From NCBI RefSeq assembly GCF_000740775.1, contig NZ_JFGS01000003.1, positions 124,001-188,000 on the forward strand: 64,000 nucleotides of DNA, written 5' to 3'. Below the pieces are notes generated by a model. That model did no database searches. It worked only from the letters and a program-made list of their open reading frames with translations, and was not told where the DNA came from. Source of the DNA: Haematobacter missouriensis (lineage in GTDB: Bacteria; Pseudomonadota; Alphaproteobacteria; Rhodobacterales; Rhodobacteraceae). Both the position numbers and the translations under genes were made by a program. Shown one piece after another: positions 44,410-55,732 of this stretch. Numbering within the stretch: position 1 is the first letter of the stretch; each line of letters begins with the position of its first letter.

Positions 44410-47030
44410 CGTTTCAACACCCGTATCGGATTACCGGAGATCAGCGCCGTCACATCCATGAGCGCCTGCGGCATGGCAAAGCCGCCGGGGCAGGCGAGGT
44501 ACTGCGATGTCCAGACCGGCCCGAACTTCTGCTTGAAGGCGCGCAATCCCTCGAAATTGTAGAATTCGTCGCCCCGCCGGTAGATGAACGTACCGAGCCG
44601 GTTCCATGTCGAGGCCAACGGATGATCGGCCAGTCCCGCAAGAGGCGCCGCGCCGAGGTTGAACCAGCGGTAGCCCTCAGCCTTTCCGTAGAGCAGCAGC
44701 CGGGCGAAGAGCGCGTCCATGATGACCTTGGATACGCCGGGCCGGTAACGCATGAGGTCGATCGACAATTCGTTCAGATTGTCGCCGGACCGCCAGAGAT
44801 TGGCAAAGGCGACGATAGCGCCCTCCTTGCGGAGCACGGCGATATCGAATTCCTTGATGTAGTCGTCATCGAACCGGCCGAGGGAGAAGCCCTTCTCCGC
44901 GCCGTGCTTCGTCTCAAGCCAGGCATCCGACACGCTGCGGAGTTCCTCCAGAGCGGCGGGCACTTCCGCAGCGGGGATGACGGAGAATTCCAGCCCCTCA
45001 CGCGTGGCGCGCTTGTCCGCGTAGCGGAAGTCCTGGCGCGAGGGTCCCTCCAGCGAGAAGCTGTACAGGTCCACCCGCGCGACCTCTCCCGTCTTCAAGA
45101 GGGCCAGGCCAAGCTCCAGATACACGGCCAGCCATTCCGGGGTGACGGAATAGTGGATGGCCCGCATCCCGTTGCGATCCGCGGCCTCGGCAAAGTGCCA
45201 GATCAGCCGCCGACCTGCCTCCGGATCGCCCACCGGATCGCCGAGCGCGATCCAGCTGTTGCCCTGCTCGCCATACATCAGGAAGGCGGTTTCGTCGGCG
45301 GAGACCATGAAGGACTTGTCTCCCAGTAGCGCCACGTTCGGCTGGGTAGCTGTCGTGGTCTTCAGGATGCGCCGAACGGCATCGGGGATTTCCACCGGAC
45401 CGGAAACCTGCCTCCCGGTGGGCCGGTTCAGCCAGCTGTCGATGGTGAGCGCGCCGGTGATGATGACGAGCGCCAGCGTCGCCCGCAAGAAGCGCGAGGC
45501 GTCCCCGTCCCAGTCAAAGCTCCACCAGAGGTTGTTTTCATAATCCACGTGTCGGTAGGCGAGCAATCCGATCAGCGTGAAGAAAGCGATGATGACGATC
45601 AGCAGGGCGAGCCAGGTCGGCGTGAGTCGGAAGGAGCGCATCCGCCCGCGCCGGTAGAAGGCACCCGGAAAGACCGCAAGCAGCAGGGCGACGGCGAGCA
45701 GGCCGCTCGCCTCCTCCCAGTCCAATCCCTTGGCGAGAGAAAACACCGCCCCCGCGCAGAGCAGGCAGAGCGCCAGCAGACGGGCGCGGGCGATCCGCCG
45801 GAACAGGCCGCGGGAGATGACGATGAGGAACAGGCCGGCGACGCTTGCCATCAGGTGTGAAGCTTCAGCGAAGGGAAGCGGTATCAGCCCGCTCAACAGG
45901 CCCACCCGATCGGCAATGGCGGGGACGTTGCCGGACAGCAGGAGGATGCAGCCCCCGACCAGCGTCGCCGTTCCCGCAAGAGGCGGCACAATCCGCTGCA
46001 CGACAGGACTGACCCGCCCTGCCACTGCGCGGACGGCATGTCGCGCCCGGTAGCCCTCGAAGCCCAGAAAGGCGATTCCGGCAAGGGCCAGCGGCAGAAA
46101 GTAGTAGATCACCCGGAACAGCACGAGCGCGGCTACCACGTCCGGACGGTTGCCCGCGCCGAGCCCCAGCAGCACTGTCGCCTCGAACACGCCGAGGCCC
46201 CCGGGCGCGTGGCTGACCGTGCCGATGACCAGCGCCACGACGAACAGGATGAGGAACATCGCGTAGCCGTGCGTGACATCCCCGGGCAGCAGCACATAGA
46301 GCGCGGCGGCGGCGGCGGCGATATCGGCGGCGGCCACGAAAATCTGGGCGGTCGCGTTCCGGGCGGTGGGCAGCGGAAGGCGCCAGTTGAGCAGCATGAC
46401 CTCCCGCGGGTTGCGCGAGAGCCACAGGAGAGCGGCCAGAATCGCCGCGACGATGGCCCCGCCGATGACCCGGTCCGCCACGGGCGAGACGATCTGAAGG
46501 AAGGGGATGCCGTCCGGATCGAGCAGCAGCGCCAGCCCGATCACCGCACCGATCCCGGCAGTGAAGCTCAGAAAGGATATGCCGACGATGCGCCCCACGT
46601 CGGCGGCATCCAGCCCTGCGGCCTGATAGATGCGGTAGCGGATCGAACTGCCGACCACGACGTGAAAGCCGATGGCGTTGGAGATCGCATAGGCCACCGC
46701 GCCCGCAAAGGCTGCGAGCCGGACGGGCACCCTGTCGGGCGCGACGCGTCGCGAGGCCAGAACGTCATAGAGCCCAAGGGCGCAGAAGCTCAACACCGTG
46801 AACCCTAGGGCCTCCACCAGCGCGATCCGGGGGGTGCCGGAGATGGCGGCCTTGATGTCGTCCAGCCGAAGCTCGTCGCTGATCTTGTAGATCACCACGG
46901 TTGCGATGACCGCGATGACCGCGCCGATGAGCGGCCCCGCCACGCGCGGCTCCAGCAATCGGACGGCTAGCTTCGCAAAGCCCGTCTTTTCAGGCGGGGG
47001 ACGCGGAATTTCCATATTCTTCTCGGTCAT
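44406..47030 (-). CDS. mprF: MprF/LpiA lysylphosphatidylglycerol synthase-flippase
   Basis: An 874-residue membrane protein. More than ten helices fill the first 550 residues (the flippase/UPF0104-like domain, with GGLGVFEATVLLGLGAG). A soluble DUF2156/GNAT-like aminoacyl-transfer domain occupies about 560-874 (SFMVSADETAFLMYGEQGNSWIALGDPVGD, RYADKRATREGLEF). It transfers lysine from Lys-tRNA to phosphatidylglycerol, giving resistance to cationic peptides and acid. ATG 47030 is chosen because the longer frame lacks similarity. Confidence 0.92.
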   Translation of the reverse strand: MTEKNMEIPRPPPEKTGFAKLAVRLLEPRVAGPLIGAVIAVIATVVIYKISDELRLDDIKAAISGTPRIALVEALGFTVLSFCALGLYDVLASRRVAPDRVPVRLAAFAGAVAYAISNAIGFHVVVGSSIRYRIYQAAGLDAADVGRIVGISFLSFTAGIGAVIGLALLLDPDGIPFLQIVSPVADRVIGGAIVAAILAALLWLSRNPREVMLLNWRLPLPTARNATAQIFVAAADIAAAAAALYVLLPGDVTHGYAMFLILFVVALVIGTVSHAPGGLGVFEATVLLGLGAGNRPDVVAALVLFRVIYYFLPLALAGIAFLGFEGYRARHAVRAVAGRVSPVVQRIVPPLAGTATLVGGCILLLSGNVPAIADRVGLLSGLIPLPFAEASHLMASVAGLFLIVISRGLFRRIARARLLALCLLCAGAVFSLAKGLDWEEASGLLAVALLLAVFPGAFYRRGRMRSFRLTPTWLALLIVIIAFFTLIGLLAYRHVDYENNLWWSFDWDGDASRFLRATLALVIITGALTIDSWLNRPTGRQVSGPVEIPDAVRRILKTTTATQPNVALLGDKSFMVSADETAFLMYGEQGNSWIALGDPVGDPEAGRRLIWHFAEAADRNGMRAIHYSVTPEWLAVYLELGLALLKTGEVARVDLYSFSLEGPSRQDFRYADKRATREGLEFSVIPAAEVPAALEELRSVSDAWLETKHGAEKGFSLGRFDDDYIKEFDIAVLRKEGAIVAFANLWRSGDNLNELSIDLMRYRPGVSKVIMDALFARLLLYGKAEGYRWFNLGAAPLAGLADHPLASTWNRLGTFIYRRGDEFYNFEGLRAFKQKFGPVWTSQYLACPGGFAMPQALMDVTALISGNPIRVLKR

Positions 47031-47344
47031 TGAGACCCGCTCTTGGCAGCCCGGATACGGGTCATCTTGTCGCAGAAAAATAAGAGACCGGCCATAGTCC
47101 TGTTCCCGTATGACAAGCACGCTTGTGCGATCCGGCCCCGATGCGGAAGCGGGGAGCATATCGAAAACGGTTTGGCGGTCGCCGCTCTCCCGCCGCTCCT
47201 TCCGTCAGCCCTCTTCCTTCCACTAGCCCGAAGCGGGGCGCGACAGATGGTGCAGTTTGCCTGGCGTCGAGACTTCTCCCAAACTCCCTCGCCCTCCTGC
47301 ACGTTCCCGTGCGCTTTCGACCCATGCGCTTCGACAAGGCTTAA
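47031..47344. other. Intergenic stretch upstream of mprF
   Basis: It presumably holds the mprF promoter. No gene is recognised. Minus-strand open frames here have no family features. It ends at the MITE-like repeat, copy 2. Confidence 0.35.
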
Positions 47345-47485
47345 GCTGCTGAAAAACGCTTTTTGGCCTGTGTTGGAGTGGAAATCGTTCGCCATCTGAC
47401 GAAATCCATATATTTTCGGGCGTTTCCGGGCCGATCTTCCGATTTCCGGCGCATAGCATGACACTTCAGAACTTTTTCAGCAGCC
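47345..47485. mobile_element. MITE-like repeat, copy 2 (141 bp)
   Basis: The ends are GCTGCTGAAAAA on the left and TTTTTCAGCAGC on the right, exact inverted repeats. CTTAA flanks both sides (47340-47344 and 47486-47490), a candidate target duplication. The interior aligns with the element at 22070-22227 over several blocks, such as GAAATCCATATATTTTCGGGC and ATTTCCGGCGCAT. It has no coding capacity. It sits between mprF and the bkdR 3' end. Confidence 0.7.
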
Positions 47486-47517
47486 TTAAGCTCCTTGTCC
47501 TTCCGCGCGATGAACGC

Positions 47518-47997
47518 TCAGATCTCCGGCACGACGGACTGGCTCCGCTTGAGGCAACGCAGCGTGAAGCTCGACCGCGCATGGCGGATGCCCGGCACGC
47601 GGAACAGCTTCTGGCGGAGGAAGTCCTCGTATCCCCGTGTGCCATTGGCGGCGACCTTGATGAAATAGTCGTATTCCCCGGTGGTGAGATAGACCTCCAG
47701 CACCTCCGGCAGAGCGACCATGGCCTTGCCGAAGGCTTCGAGCGCGGTGTCATCATGGCGGTCGAGCATGACTTCGATGATGACCGTCTCCGCCATGCCG
47801 AGCCGCTCCTGATCCAGCACGGCGGTATAGCCCCGGATGTAGCCCTCCGCCTCCAGCCGACGGGTGCGCTGCCAGCAGGGGCTGGGCGAGAGGCCTATCT
47901 CCTCCGCGAGCTGGGCATTGGTCAGGCGACCGTTCCCCTGAAGGGCGCGGAGGATCCGGCGGTCGATTCGATCAAGGATGCGACTGGGTTCGGGCAT
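47518..47997 (-). CDS. bkdR: Lrp/AsnC-family regulator, probable BkdR
   Basis: A 159-residue protein. The HTH is LDRIDRRILRALQGNGRLTNAQLAEEIGLSPSPCWQRTRRLEAEGYIRGY, followed by the RAM ligand domain (EVYLTTGEYDYFIKV). It is divergent from the branched-chain 2-oxoacid dehydrogenase operon, exactly as bkdR is in Pseudomonas, where it activates the operon in response to branched-chain amino acids. Start ATG 47997 is chosen; the upstream frame adds 24 residues without similarity. Confidence 0.85.
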   Translation of the reverse strand: MPEPSRILDRIDRRILRALQGNGRLTNAQLAEEIGLSPSPCWQRTRRLEAEGYIRGYTAVLDQERLGMAETVIIEVMLDRHDDTALEAFGKAMVALPEVLEVYLTTGEYDYFIKVAANGTRGYEDFLRQKLFRVPGIRHARSSFTLRCLKRSQSVVPEI

Positions 47998-48037
47998 GGT
48001 GTCCAAAGATGCTGCCGGGATTGGCGCAGATCGTGAA

Positions 48038-48047
48038 AGAAGCTTCT
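48038..48047. promoter_or_regulatory. Palindrome AGAAGCTTCT between bkdR and the bkd operon
   Basis: A perfect 10-base palindrome lies 41 bases upstream of bkdR and 149 bases upstream of the E1alpha start, with outer GTG...CAC symmetry. It is a candidate BkdR/Lrp site, inferred only from symmetry and position. Confidence 0.35.
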
Positions 48048-48186
48048 GACACAAAATCGCCATGCGCAAGGATCGGAATTTCCTTTTGGCCGCTCGGCAT
48101 TATCCTCATACCGGGGAAAGGGGGCGGAGAGGAGCCGCCCGGCACGCCGTGGCCAACCCTTCCCATACCGCGCGACCGCGCCTTGA

Positions 48187-49428
<1,242 letters not shown>

Positions 49429-49431
49429 GCC

Positions 49432-50445
49432 ATGGCGCGCATGACGATGATCGAGGCGCTGCGCGATGCGCTCGACGTGGCGATGGGCCGCGACAACCGC
49501 GTGATCGTGTTCGGCGAGGATGCCGGATATTTCGGCGGGGTCTTTCGTGTGACCTCCGGCCTGCAGAAAAAATACGGTCCGACGCGCTGTTTCGATACAC
49601 CGATAAATGAATCCGGCATCGTCGGTGCTGGGATCGGCATGGCGGCCTATGGGCTTCGTCCGGTGGTGGAGATCCAGTTCGCGGATTACGTCTATCCCGC
49701 CTATGACCAGATCGTGTCGGAAGCCGCGCGGCTGCGCTACCGCTCCAACGGCGAATTCACCTGCCCCATGGTGATCCGCATGCCCACGGGCGGCGGAATC
49801 TTCGGCGGGCAGACGCACTCCCAGTCTCCGGAGGCGCTGTTCACCCATGTGACGGGGTTGAAGGTCGTCGTGCCGTCCAACCCGCAGGACGCCAAGGGGC
49901 TGCTGCTCTCCGCGATCGAGGATCCCGACCCGGTGGTATTCATGGAGCCGAAGCGGCTCTACAACGGCCCGTTCGACGGCCATCATGAACGCCCGGTCGC
50001 ATCGTGGAAGAACCATCCCTTCGGAGAGGTGGAGCCCGGCCACTACACCGTTCCCTTGGGCAAGGCCGCCATCCGGCGGGAAGGCTCCGCCGTGACGGTG
50101 CTGACCTATGGAACCATGGTCCATGTGGCGGAGGCCGCGGCGGAGGAGACGGGCGTGGATGCCGAGGTGATCGATCTGCGCACGCTGCTCCCGCTTGATC
50201 TGGAGGCGGTGACGGCCTCCGTCCGAAAGACTGGTCGTTGCGTGATCGTGCATGAGGCCACGCTCACCTCCGGCTTCGGGGCGGAACTGGCGGCGCTGGT
50301 CCAGCAGGAGTGTTTCTACCATCTGGAGGCTCCCGTGCGGCGGGTTGCGGGATGGGATACTCCCTATCCGCATGTGCATGAATGGAGCTATTTCCCCGGG
50401 CCTGCGCGGGTCGGCGCGGCGCTCACCAGCATCATGGAGGCGTGA
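49432..50445 (+). CDS. bkdA2: Branched-chain 2-oxoacid dehydrogenase E1 beta
   Basis: A 337-residue transketolase-like subunit. MTMIEALRDALDVAMGRDNRVIVFGEDAGYFGGVFRVT is the E1beta start, with IQFADYVYPAYDQI and GGGIFGGQTHSQSPEALF. It forms the alpha2beta2 E1 with the preceding protein. The gap to bkdA1 is three bases and to the E2 gene two bases. Confidence 0.94.
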   Translation: MARMTMIEALRDALDVAMGRDNRVIVFGEDAGYFGGVFRVTSGLQKKYGPTRCFDTPINESGIVGAGIGMAAYGLRPVVEIQFADYVYPAYDQIVSEAARLRYRSNGEFTCPMVIRMPTGGGIFGGQTHSQSPEALFTHVTGLKVVVPSNPQDAKGLLLSAIEDPDPVVFMEPKRLYNGPFDGHHERPVASWKNHPFGEVEPGHYTVPLGKAAIRREGSAVTVLTYGTMVHVAEAAAEETGVDAEVIDLRTLLPLDLEAVTASVRKTGRCVIVHEATLTSGFGAELAALVQQECFYHLEAPVRRVAGWDTPYPHVHEWSYFPGPARVGAALTSIMEA

Positions 50446-50447
50446 GC

Positions 50448-51788
50448 ATGGGAACCCTGTCGATCAGAATGCCCGACATCGGCGAAGGCATCGCCGAGGC
50501 CGAGCTTGTGGAATGGCACGTGACACCCGGAGACATCGTGCAGGAGGACCAACCGCTCGCCGCCGTGATGACGGACAAGGCGACGGTGGAAATCCCCTCT
50601 CCCGCTTCCGGCAAGGTGGTCTGGCTTGGTGGAGAGGTGGGCGACAGCATCGCCGTGAAGGCGGAGCTGATCCGTCTGGAAGTGGAGGGAGAGGGGAATA
50701 TCTCTGCCGATGCGGAGCCGCCGATGCGGGCGGCGAAAGCAGCGGAAGGAGGGAGCGGGGCGGACGAAGCGCTGCGCGCAGGTATGCCCGCCGAATCCGC
50801 TGCCGAATCCTCCGCCACCAAATCCCCGACTGCCAAAAACGGCGAGGCTTCGCGCGCGGCTCCAAGGTCCGAACCCCGGGGGCAGGGGCGCCCTGCGCCC
50901 GCCGCCGCTCTCCGGCCGGAGGGGGAGCGGCCGCTCGCCACGCCTTCCGTCCGCCAGAGGGCGCGGGAGGCGGGGGTCGATTTACGCTTCGTGCGCGGCT
51001 CCGGGCCGGCGGGGCGGATCACTCATGACGATCTCACCGCGCATGTGGAAGCAGGCGCGCCCGAGGGCCGTCCCGCTCATCGCCGCGACGGCTCCATCAC
51101 GGAGGTGAAAGTCGTCGGTCTGCGCCGCAGGATCGCGGAGCGGATGCAGCTCGCCAAGCGCAATATCCCCCATATCAGCATCATCGAGGAGGTCGATGTC
51201 ACCGGGCTGGAGGACTTGCGTGCCAAGCTCAACGCCGAAGGCAGGGGCGCGGCAAAGCTGACCCTCCTACCGTTCCTCATGAAGGCCATCGTGCGGGCGG
51301 TGCGGGAGCAACCCGCGCTGAACGCGCTCTATGATGACGAGGCGGGCGTCGTGCGGCAGTTCGGCGGCGTGCATATCGGCATCGCCACCCAGACGCCGAA
51401 CGGGCTGATGGTTCCGGTGCTGCGTCATGCGGAGGCGCTGACGCTGCGCGAGGCGGCGGGGGAGCTGCTGCGGCTGGCGGAGGCCGCGCGCGACGGCAGC
51501 GCCACGCGGGAGGAGCTTTCCGGTTCCACCATCACCATCACCTCGCTGGGCCCGCTCGGAGCCATCGCGACCACGCCGATCATCAACCACCCGGAAGTCG
51601 CCATCGTCGGTGTCAACCGGATGCAGATTCGGCCCTTCTGGGATGGCTCGGAATTCGTGCCCCGCAAGATGATGAACATTTCCTGCTCCTTCGATCACCG
51701 GGTGATCGACGGATGGGACGCGGCGGTCTTCGTTCAGCGGCTGAAGACGCTGCTGGAAACGCCTGCGATGATTTTCGTGGAGGAATGA
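50448..51788 (+). CDS. bkdB: Branched-chain 2-oxoacid dehydrogenase E2 (lipoamide acyltransferase)
   Basis: A 446-residue protein with one lipoyl domain whose lysine is Lys44 in MTDKATVEIPSP. An Ala/Pro-rich linker follows, then a peripheral-subunit-binding domain (LATPSVRQRAREAGVDLRFV) and the catalytic core with SFDHRVIDGWDAA near the C-terminus (catalytic His and Asp). It carries the acyl group to CoA. The frame upstream of ATG 50448 lies in bkdA2 and is rejected. Confidence 0.94.
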   Translation: MGTLSIRMPDIGEGIAEAELVEWHVTPGDIVQEDQPLAAVMTDKATVEIPSPASGKVVWLGGEVGDSIAVKAELIRLEVEGEGNISADAEPPMRAAKAAEGGSGADEALRAGMPAESAAESSATKSPTAKNGEASRAAPRSEPRGQGRPAPAAALRPEGERPLATPSVRQRAREAGVDLRFVRGSGPAGRITHDDLTAHVEAGAPEGRPAHRRDGSITEVKVVGLRRRIAERMQLAKRNIPHISIIEEVDVTGLEDLRAKLNAEGRGAAKLTLLPFLMKAIVRAVREQPALNALYDDEAGVVRQFGGVHIGIATQTPNGLMVPVLRHAEALTLREAAGELLRLAEAARDGSATREELSGSTITITSLGPLGAIATTPIINHPEVAIVGVNRMQIRPFWDGSEFVPRKMMNISCSFDHRVIDGWDAAVFVQRLKTLLETPAMIFVEE

Positions 51789-51789
51789 C

Positions 51790-53178
<1,389 letters not shown>

Positions 53179-53194
53179 GAAAATTAAACGAAGA

Positions 53195-53221
53195 AGCCGC
53201 GCCTTTTGGGAAGGCGCGGCT
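53195..53221. terminator. Hairpin between lpdA and the small membrane-protein genes
   Basis: AGCCGCGCCTT pairs perfectly with AAGGCGCGGCT across a five-base loop, 16 bases after the lpdA stop. There is no long T-run on either side. It may serve both converging transcripts. Confidence 0.6.
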
Positions 53222-53240
53222 CAACATTTACTTCGGTCAC

Positions 53241-53318
53241 TCAGAAAACGTTGAACAGATAAAGAATGATGATGAGGGGGATCGGAATACCGATCAGCCA
53301 AGCAAGTACGCCCTTCAA
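53241..53318 (-). CDS. 25-residue hydrophobic membrane peptide
   Basis: A tiny gene missed by usual length cut-offs. TTG 53318 has AAGGAG six bases upstream on the minus strand. The product begins MKGVLAWLIGIPIP and continues LIIILYLFNVF, one transmembrane helix with a Pro-Ile-Pro kink. It resembles the many conserved one-helix stress peptides of proteobacteria, but I cannot name a family. It follows the 46-residue ORF by 16 bases and is probably co-transcribed with it. Confidence 0.65.
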   Translation of the reverse strand: MKGVLAWLIGIPIPLIIILYLFNVF

Positions 53319-53334
53319 TGGAGGCTCCTTAAGT

Positions 53335-53475
53335 CTATGGGTGCCTGTTCGCGCGCGTTTTACGTAGCAGTTGCCGTTCCACTCGAACCGGCACATCTCG
53401 CGAGACAAACTTCGGCACCGCTATTGCTGTAACAACGGCAGCGAGGGCGAGCAAAAAGGGAAGCGCTGTGGTCAT
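53335..53475 (-). CDS. 46-residue single-pass membrane protein
   Basis: The frame opens at ATG 53475 and encodes TTALPFLLALAAVVTAIAVP, one hydrophobic helix, followed by a basic cytoplasmic tail (RVERQLLRKTRANRHP). AGGACAG lies upstream as a weak ribosome site. It is not recognised. Clustering with the 25-residue gene on the same strand suggests a two-gene unit of tiny membrane proteins. Confidence 0.5.
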   Translation of the reverse strand: MTTALPFLLALAAVVTAIAVPKFVSRDVPVRVERQLLRKTRANRHP

Positions 53476-53657
53476 CTGCTTCTGTCCTGCCTTATCCTTC
53501 TGTGAGTTAACGCGGCCCATTCGCCGTGGTTCCCCCCTCGGGTAAAAAACAAGTGCGGCATTGCCGATCTTGCATCGGGCTGCGGGATCGCTTCTTGTCC
53601 AGTGGTGCGCAGACAGCACATGCAAGCGGAGCAAGGCGTGGACAAGGCGTGGAACAG

Positions 53658-54836
53658 GTGACGGACAACGAGCACGAGAACAAGCGGGATCGGCAGATCC
53701 ATCTCGTCCACCGCGCGGACCTGCGCCGCCCACCGCTGATCCCCTATTCTTCCCTTGCCCGGTGGCTTTTGGTCGGCGTCCTCGCAGCGTCGGTCTGGTT
53801 CTTTCATGACTTTCTGGTGCCGGTGCTGGCGGCGACGATCATCGCCTTTGCCACATGGCCCCTGCGGGTGCGTCTTCACGACAGGGTCGGGTTGGGGCGG
53901 ACGCTGACGGGTGCGCTGCTCGTCCTGCTCATCGTGCTGTTTCTGGTGATCCCGATCATCATCGCGCTTGGTTATGCGGCGCGCGAGTTTCGGGAGTGGC
54001 TGTCATGGGCCATTCAGATCAATGCCGTAGGGGGACCGCCGCCCGACTGGTTAGACACTTTCCCCGTTATCGGAAGCTGGCTGGTCGAGCAATGGAACCA
54101 GCATATCGGGCGCCCAGGCGCGATCGGAGAGCTCGTTCAGGTGACGAGCGGTGCCAATATCGGCACGATCTATCGGGGCGTACTGACGGCAAGCTCCATG
54201 GCGCTGCATCTCGCGCTGGCGCTGATCTTCATGCTCATTACCCTGTTCGTGCTTTACCGCGACGGGGACAGGGTCGCGGCACAACTCGACATGATGGGGG
54301 AGCGGATCGTTCCCGGCAGATGGGAGCGGCTTTCGCGCATCATCCCGCGCACCATCTCCTCGACCGTGACGGGGATGACGCTCATTGCCATAGGGGAGGG
54401 CGTGATTCTCGGCGTGGCCTATTGGCTGGCGGGAGTGCCGTCCCCGGTCACCTTCGGCGTCATCACCGGCTTCATGGCATTGATACCGGGGGGGGCACCG
54501 CTCTCTTTCACGCTCATCTCCCTTTATCTGGTCGGCAGCGGTTCGGCCGGCGCAGGCGCGGCCCTGTTCATATGGGGTTGCGTCGAGCTGTTCATCGTGG
54601 ACAAGACCATCCGGCCCGTGCTGGTGGGGGGGCCGGTGAAACTGCCGTTCCTGCCCACGTTCTTTGGCCTCATCGGTGGGGTAAAGACGCTCGGCATCGT
54701 CGGGCTGTTCGTGGGGCCGGTACTTATGGCGCTGCTCGTTTCCATCTGGCGAGAGTGGGCGCGGGAGATTGCGGCCCATCCTCTGCCTCAGAGCGGGGCA
54801 CCGCAGGCTCCTTCCCGCCAGCATCCGCCTGACTGA
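53658..54836 (+). CDS. AI-2E family transporter (UPF0118 permease)
   Basis: About 392 residues with about eight helices. VLAATIIAFATWPLRVRLHD, ALIFMLITLFVLYRDGDRV, a GVITGFMALIPGGAPLSF block and FFGLIGGVKTLGIVGLFVGPVLMALL are signatures of the AI-2E/TqsA/PerM family. Members export autoinducer-2 or act as Na+/H+ antiporters; the substrate here is unknown. The start is uncertain: GTG 53658 has AAGG upstream, while GTG 53649 and an upstream frame to 53526 are also open. Confidence 0.85.
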   Translation: MTDNEHENKRDRQIHLVHRADLRRPPLIPYSSLARWLLVGVLAASVWFFHDFLVPVLAATIIAFATWPLRVRLHDRVGLGRTLTGALLVLLIVLFLVIPIIIALGYAAREFREWLSWAIQINAVGGPPPDWLDTFPVIGSWLVEQWNQHIGRPGAIGELVQVTSGANIGTIYRGVLTASSMALHLALALIFMLITLFVLYRDGDRVAAQLDMMGERIVPGRWERLSRIIPRTISSTVTGMTLIAIGEGVILGVAYWLAGVPSPVTFGVITGFMALIPGGAPLSFTLISLYLVGSGSAGAGAALFIWGCVELFIVDKTIRPVLVGGPVKLPFLPTFFGLIGGVKTLGIVGLFVGPVLMALLVSIWREWAREIAAHPLPQSGAPQAPSRQHPPD

Positions 54837-55063
54837 ACTTCCCTCCGTTTCCTGCTAAGAAATAATGCGGTCGTGCTGCAGTGCGGCATTACCGCATATT
54901 TTTTTATCACTTCGCGGCAGTCGCATCATGTTGTGAGAGGGAAACAAATATTTTCATGCTAAATTTTAAAAGATTTCTTTCTTTTAGAGAGACTTGTGTC
55001 ACCATCTCCCTCGGGCGCCACGATGGCCCATGTGGAAGTTCTAAAATTTTCCGGGGGAATACC

Positions 55064-55618
55064 ATGTCTGTAAAATCTCTTGCTTTCGCGACCGTTGCTG
55101 CGGTCGCTCTTTCGGCTGGCGCTGCGCTTGCAGCGCCCATTTATGCGACCGGCGTGACTTGGACGCCCGGCTTCGGCGATCTGAAGCCTTATCGGAGCAA
55201 TCCTGATAATGCGCTTGGGACGCCCGATGGAAAATTCCTGTCGCTCGGCTACGGCGGCTTTGCCGACTTCACCTTCGGCAAAAGCTTCACCGGGCCGGGC
55301 GCGGTTATTGAGGTGACCTGGCTGCCGCGCGACACCTATCTCGAAACCGCGGAAGTGTGGGGCGGCGCGGCCGGCAGCTTCACCAAGATTGCTGAAATCA
55401 CCAATTCCATGGAGACTATCGCCCTGTCGTTCAGCGGTATCTTCGATACCCTGCGCATCATCGACACGTCGCCGGTCATTCTCGGCCGCGGCCGCGACGG
55501 CTTCGATATCGACTCCGTCTCCGTATCTCCCGTGCCGCTTCCGGCTGCCGGCGTCCTCCTCGCTGGTGCGCTTGCTGGTGTGGCGGGCCTGCGCCGTGTG
55601 CGTCGCAAAGACGCCTGA
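55064..55618 (+). CDS. VPLPA-CTERM exported protein
   Basis: A 184-residue protein. A signal peptide (1-25, ending LAA-P) is followed by a beta-rich domain (GFGDLKPYRSNPDNALG, FADFTFGKSF). The C-terminal sorting tag has V-P-L-P-A at residues 157-161, a hydrophobic helix and a basic end (RRVRRKDA). VPLPA-CTERM proteins are processed by an exosortase and are linked to exopolysaccharide or biofilm. No exosortase lies in this window. The upstream 130 bases are unusually AT-rich. GGGGGAAT precedes the ATG. Confidence 0.88.
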   Translation: MSVKSLAFATVAAVALSAGAALAAPIYATGVTWTPGFGDLKPYRSNPDNALGTPDGKFLSLGYGGFADFTFGKSFTGPGAVIEVTWLPRDTYLETAEVWGGAAGSFTKIAEITNSMETIALSFSGIFDTLRIIDTSPVILGRGRDGFDIDSVSVSPVPLPAAGVLLAGALAGVAGLRRVRRKDA

Positions 55619-55634
55619 TCGGACTGACTTCTAT

Positions 55635-55665
55635 AAAAAAGGCGGTGCCTCGGCGCCGCCTTTTT
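55635..55665 (+). terminator. Rho-independent terminator after the VPLPA-CTERM gene
   Basis: AAAAAGGCGG and CCGCCTTTTT are exact inverted repeats with a GC-rich loop, ending in TTTTTC. It lies 17 bases after the stop and, with the A-run on the other side, could work in both directions. Confidence 0.9.
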
Positions 55666-55732
55666 CTTTGCTTGCGGGGCTACGCATTTCCCGACATGTC
55701 GATTCTGTGGGGGGCCGGGCCGAAAGGATTGC

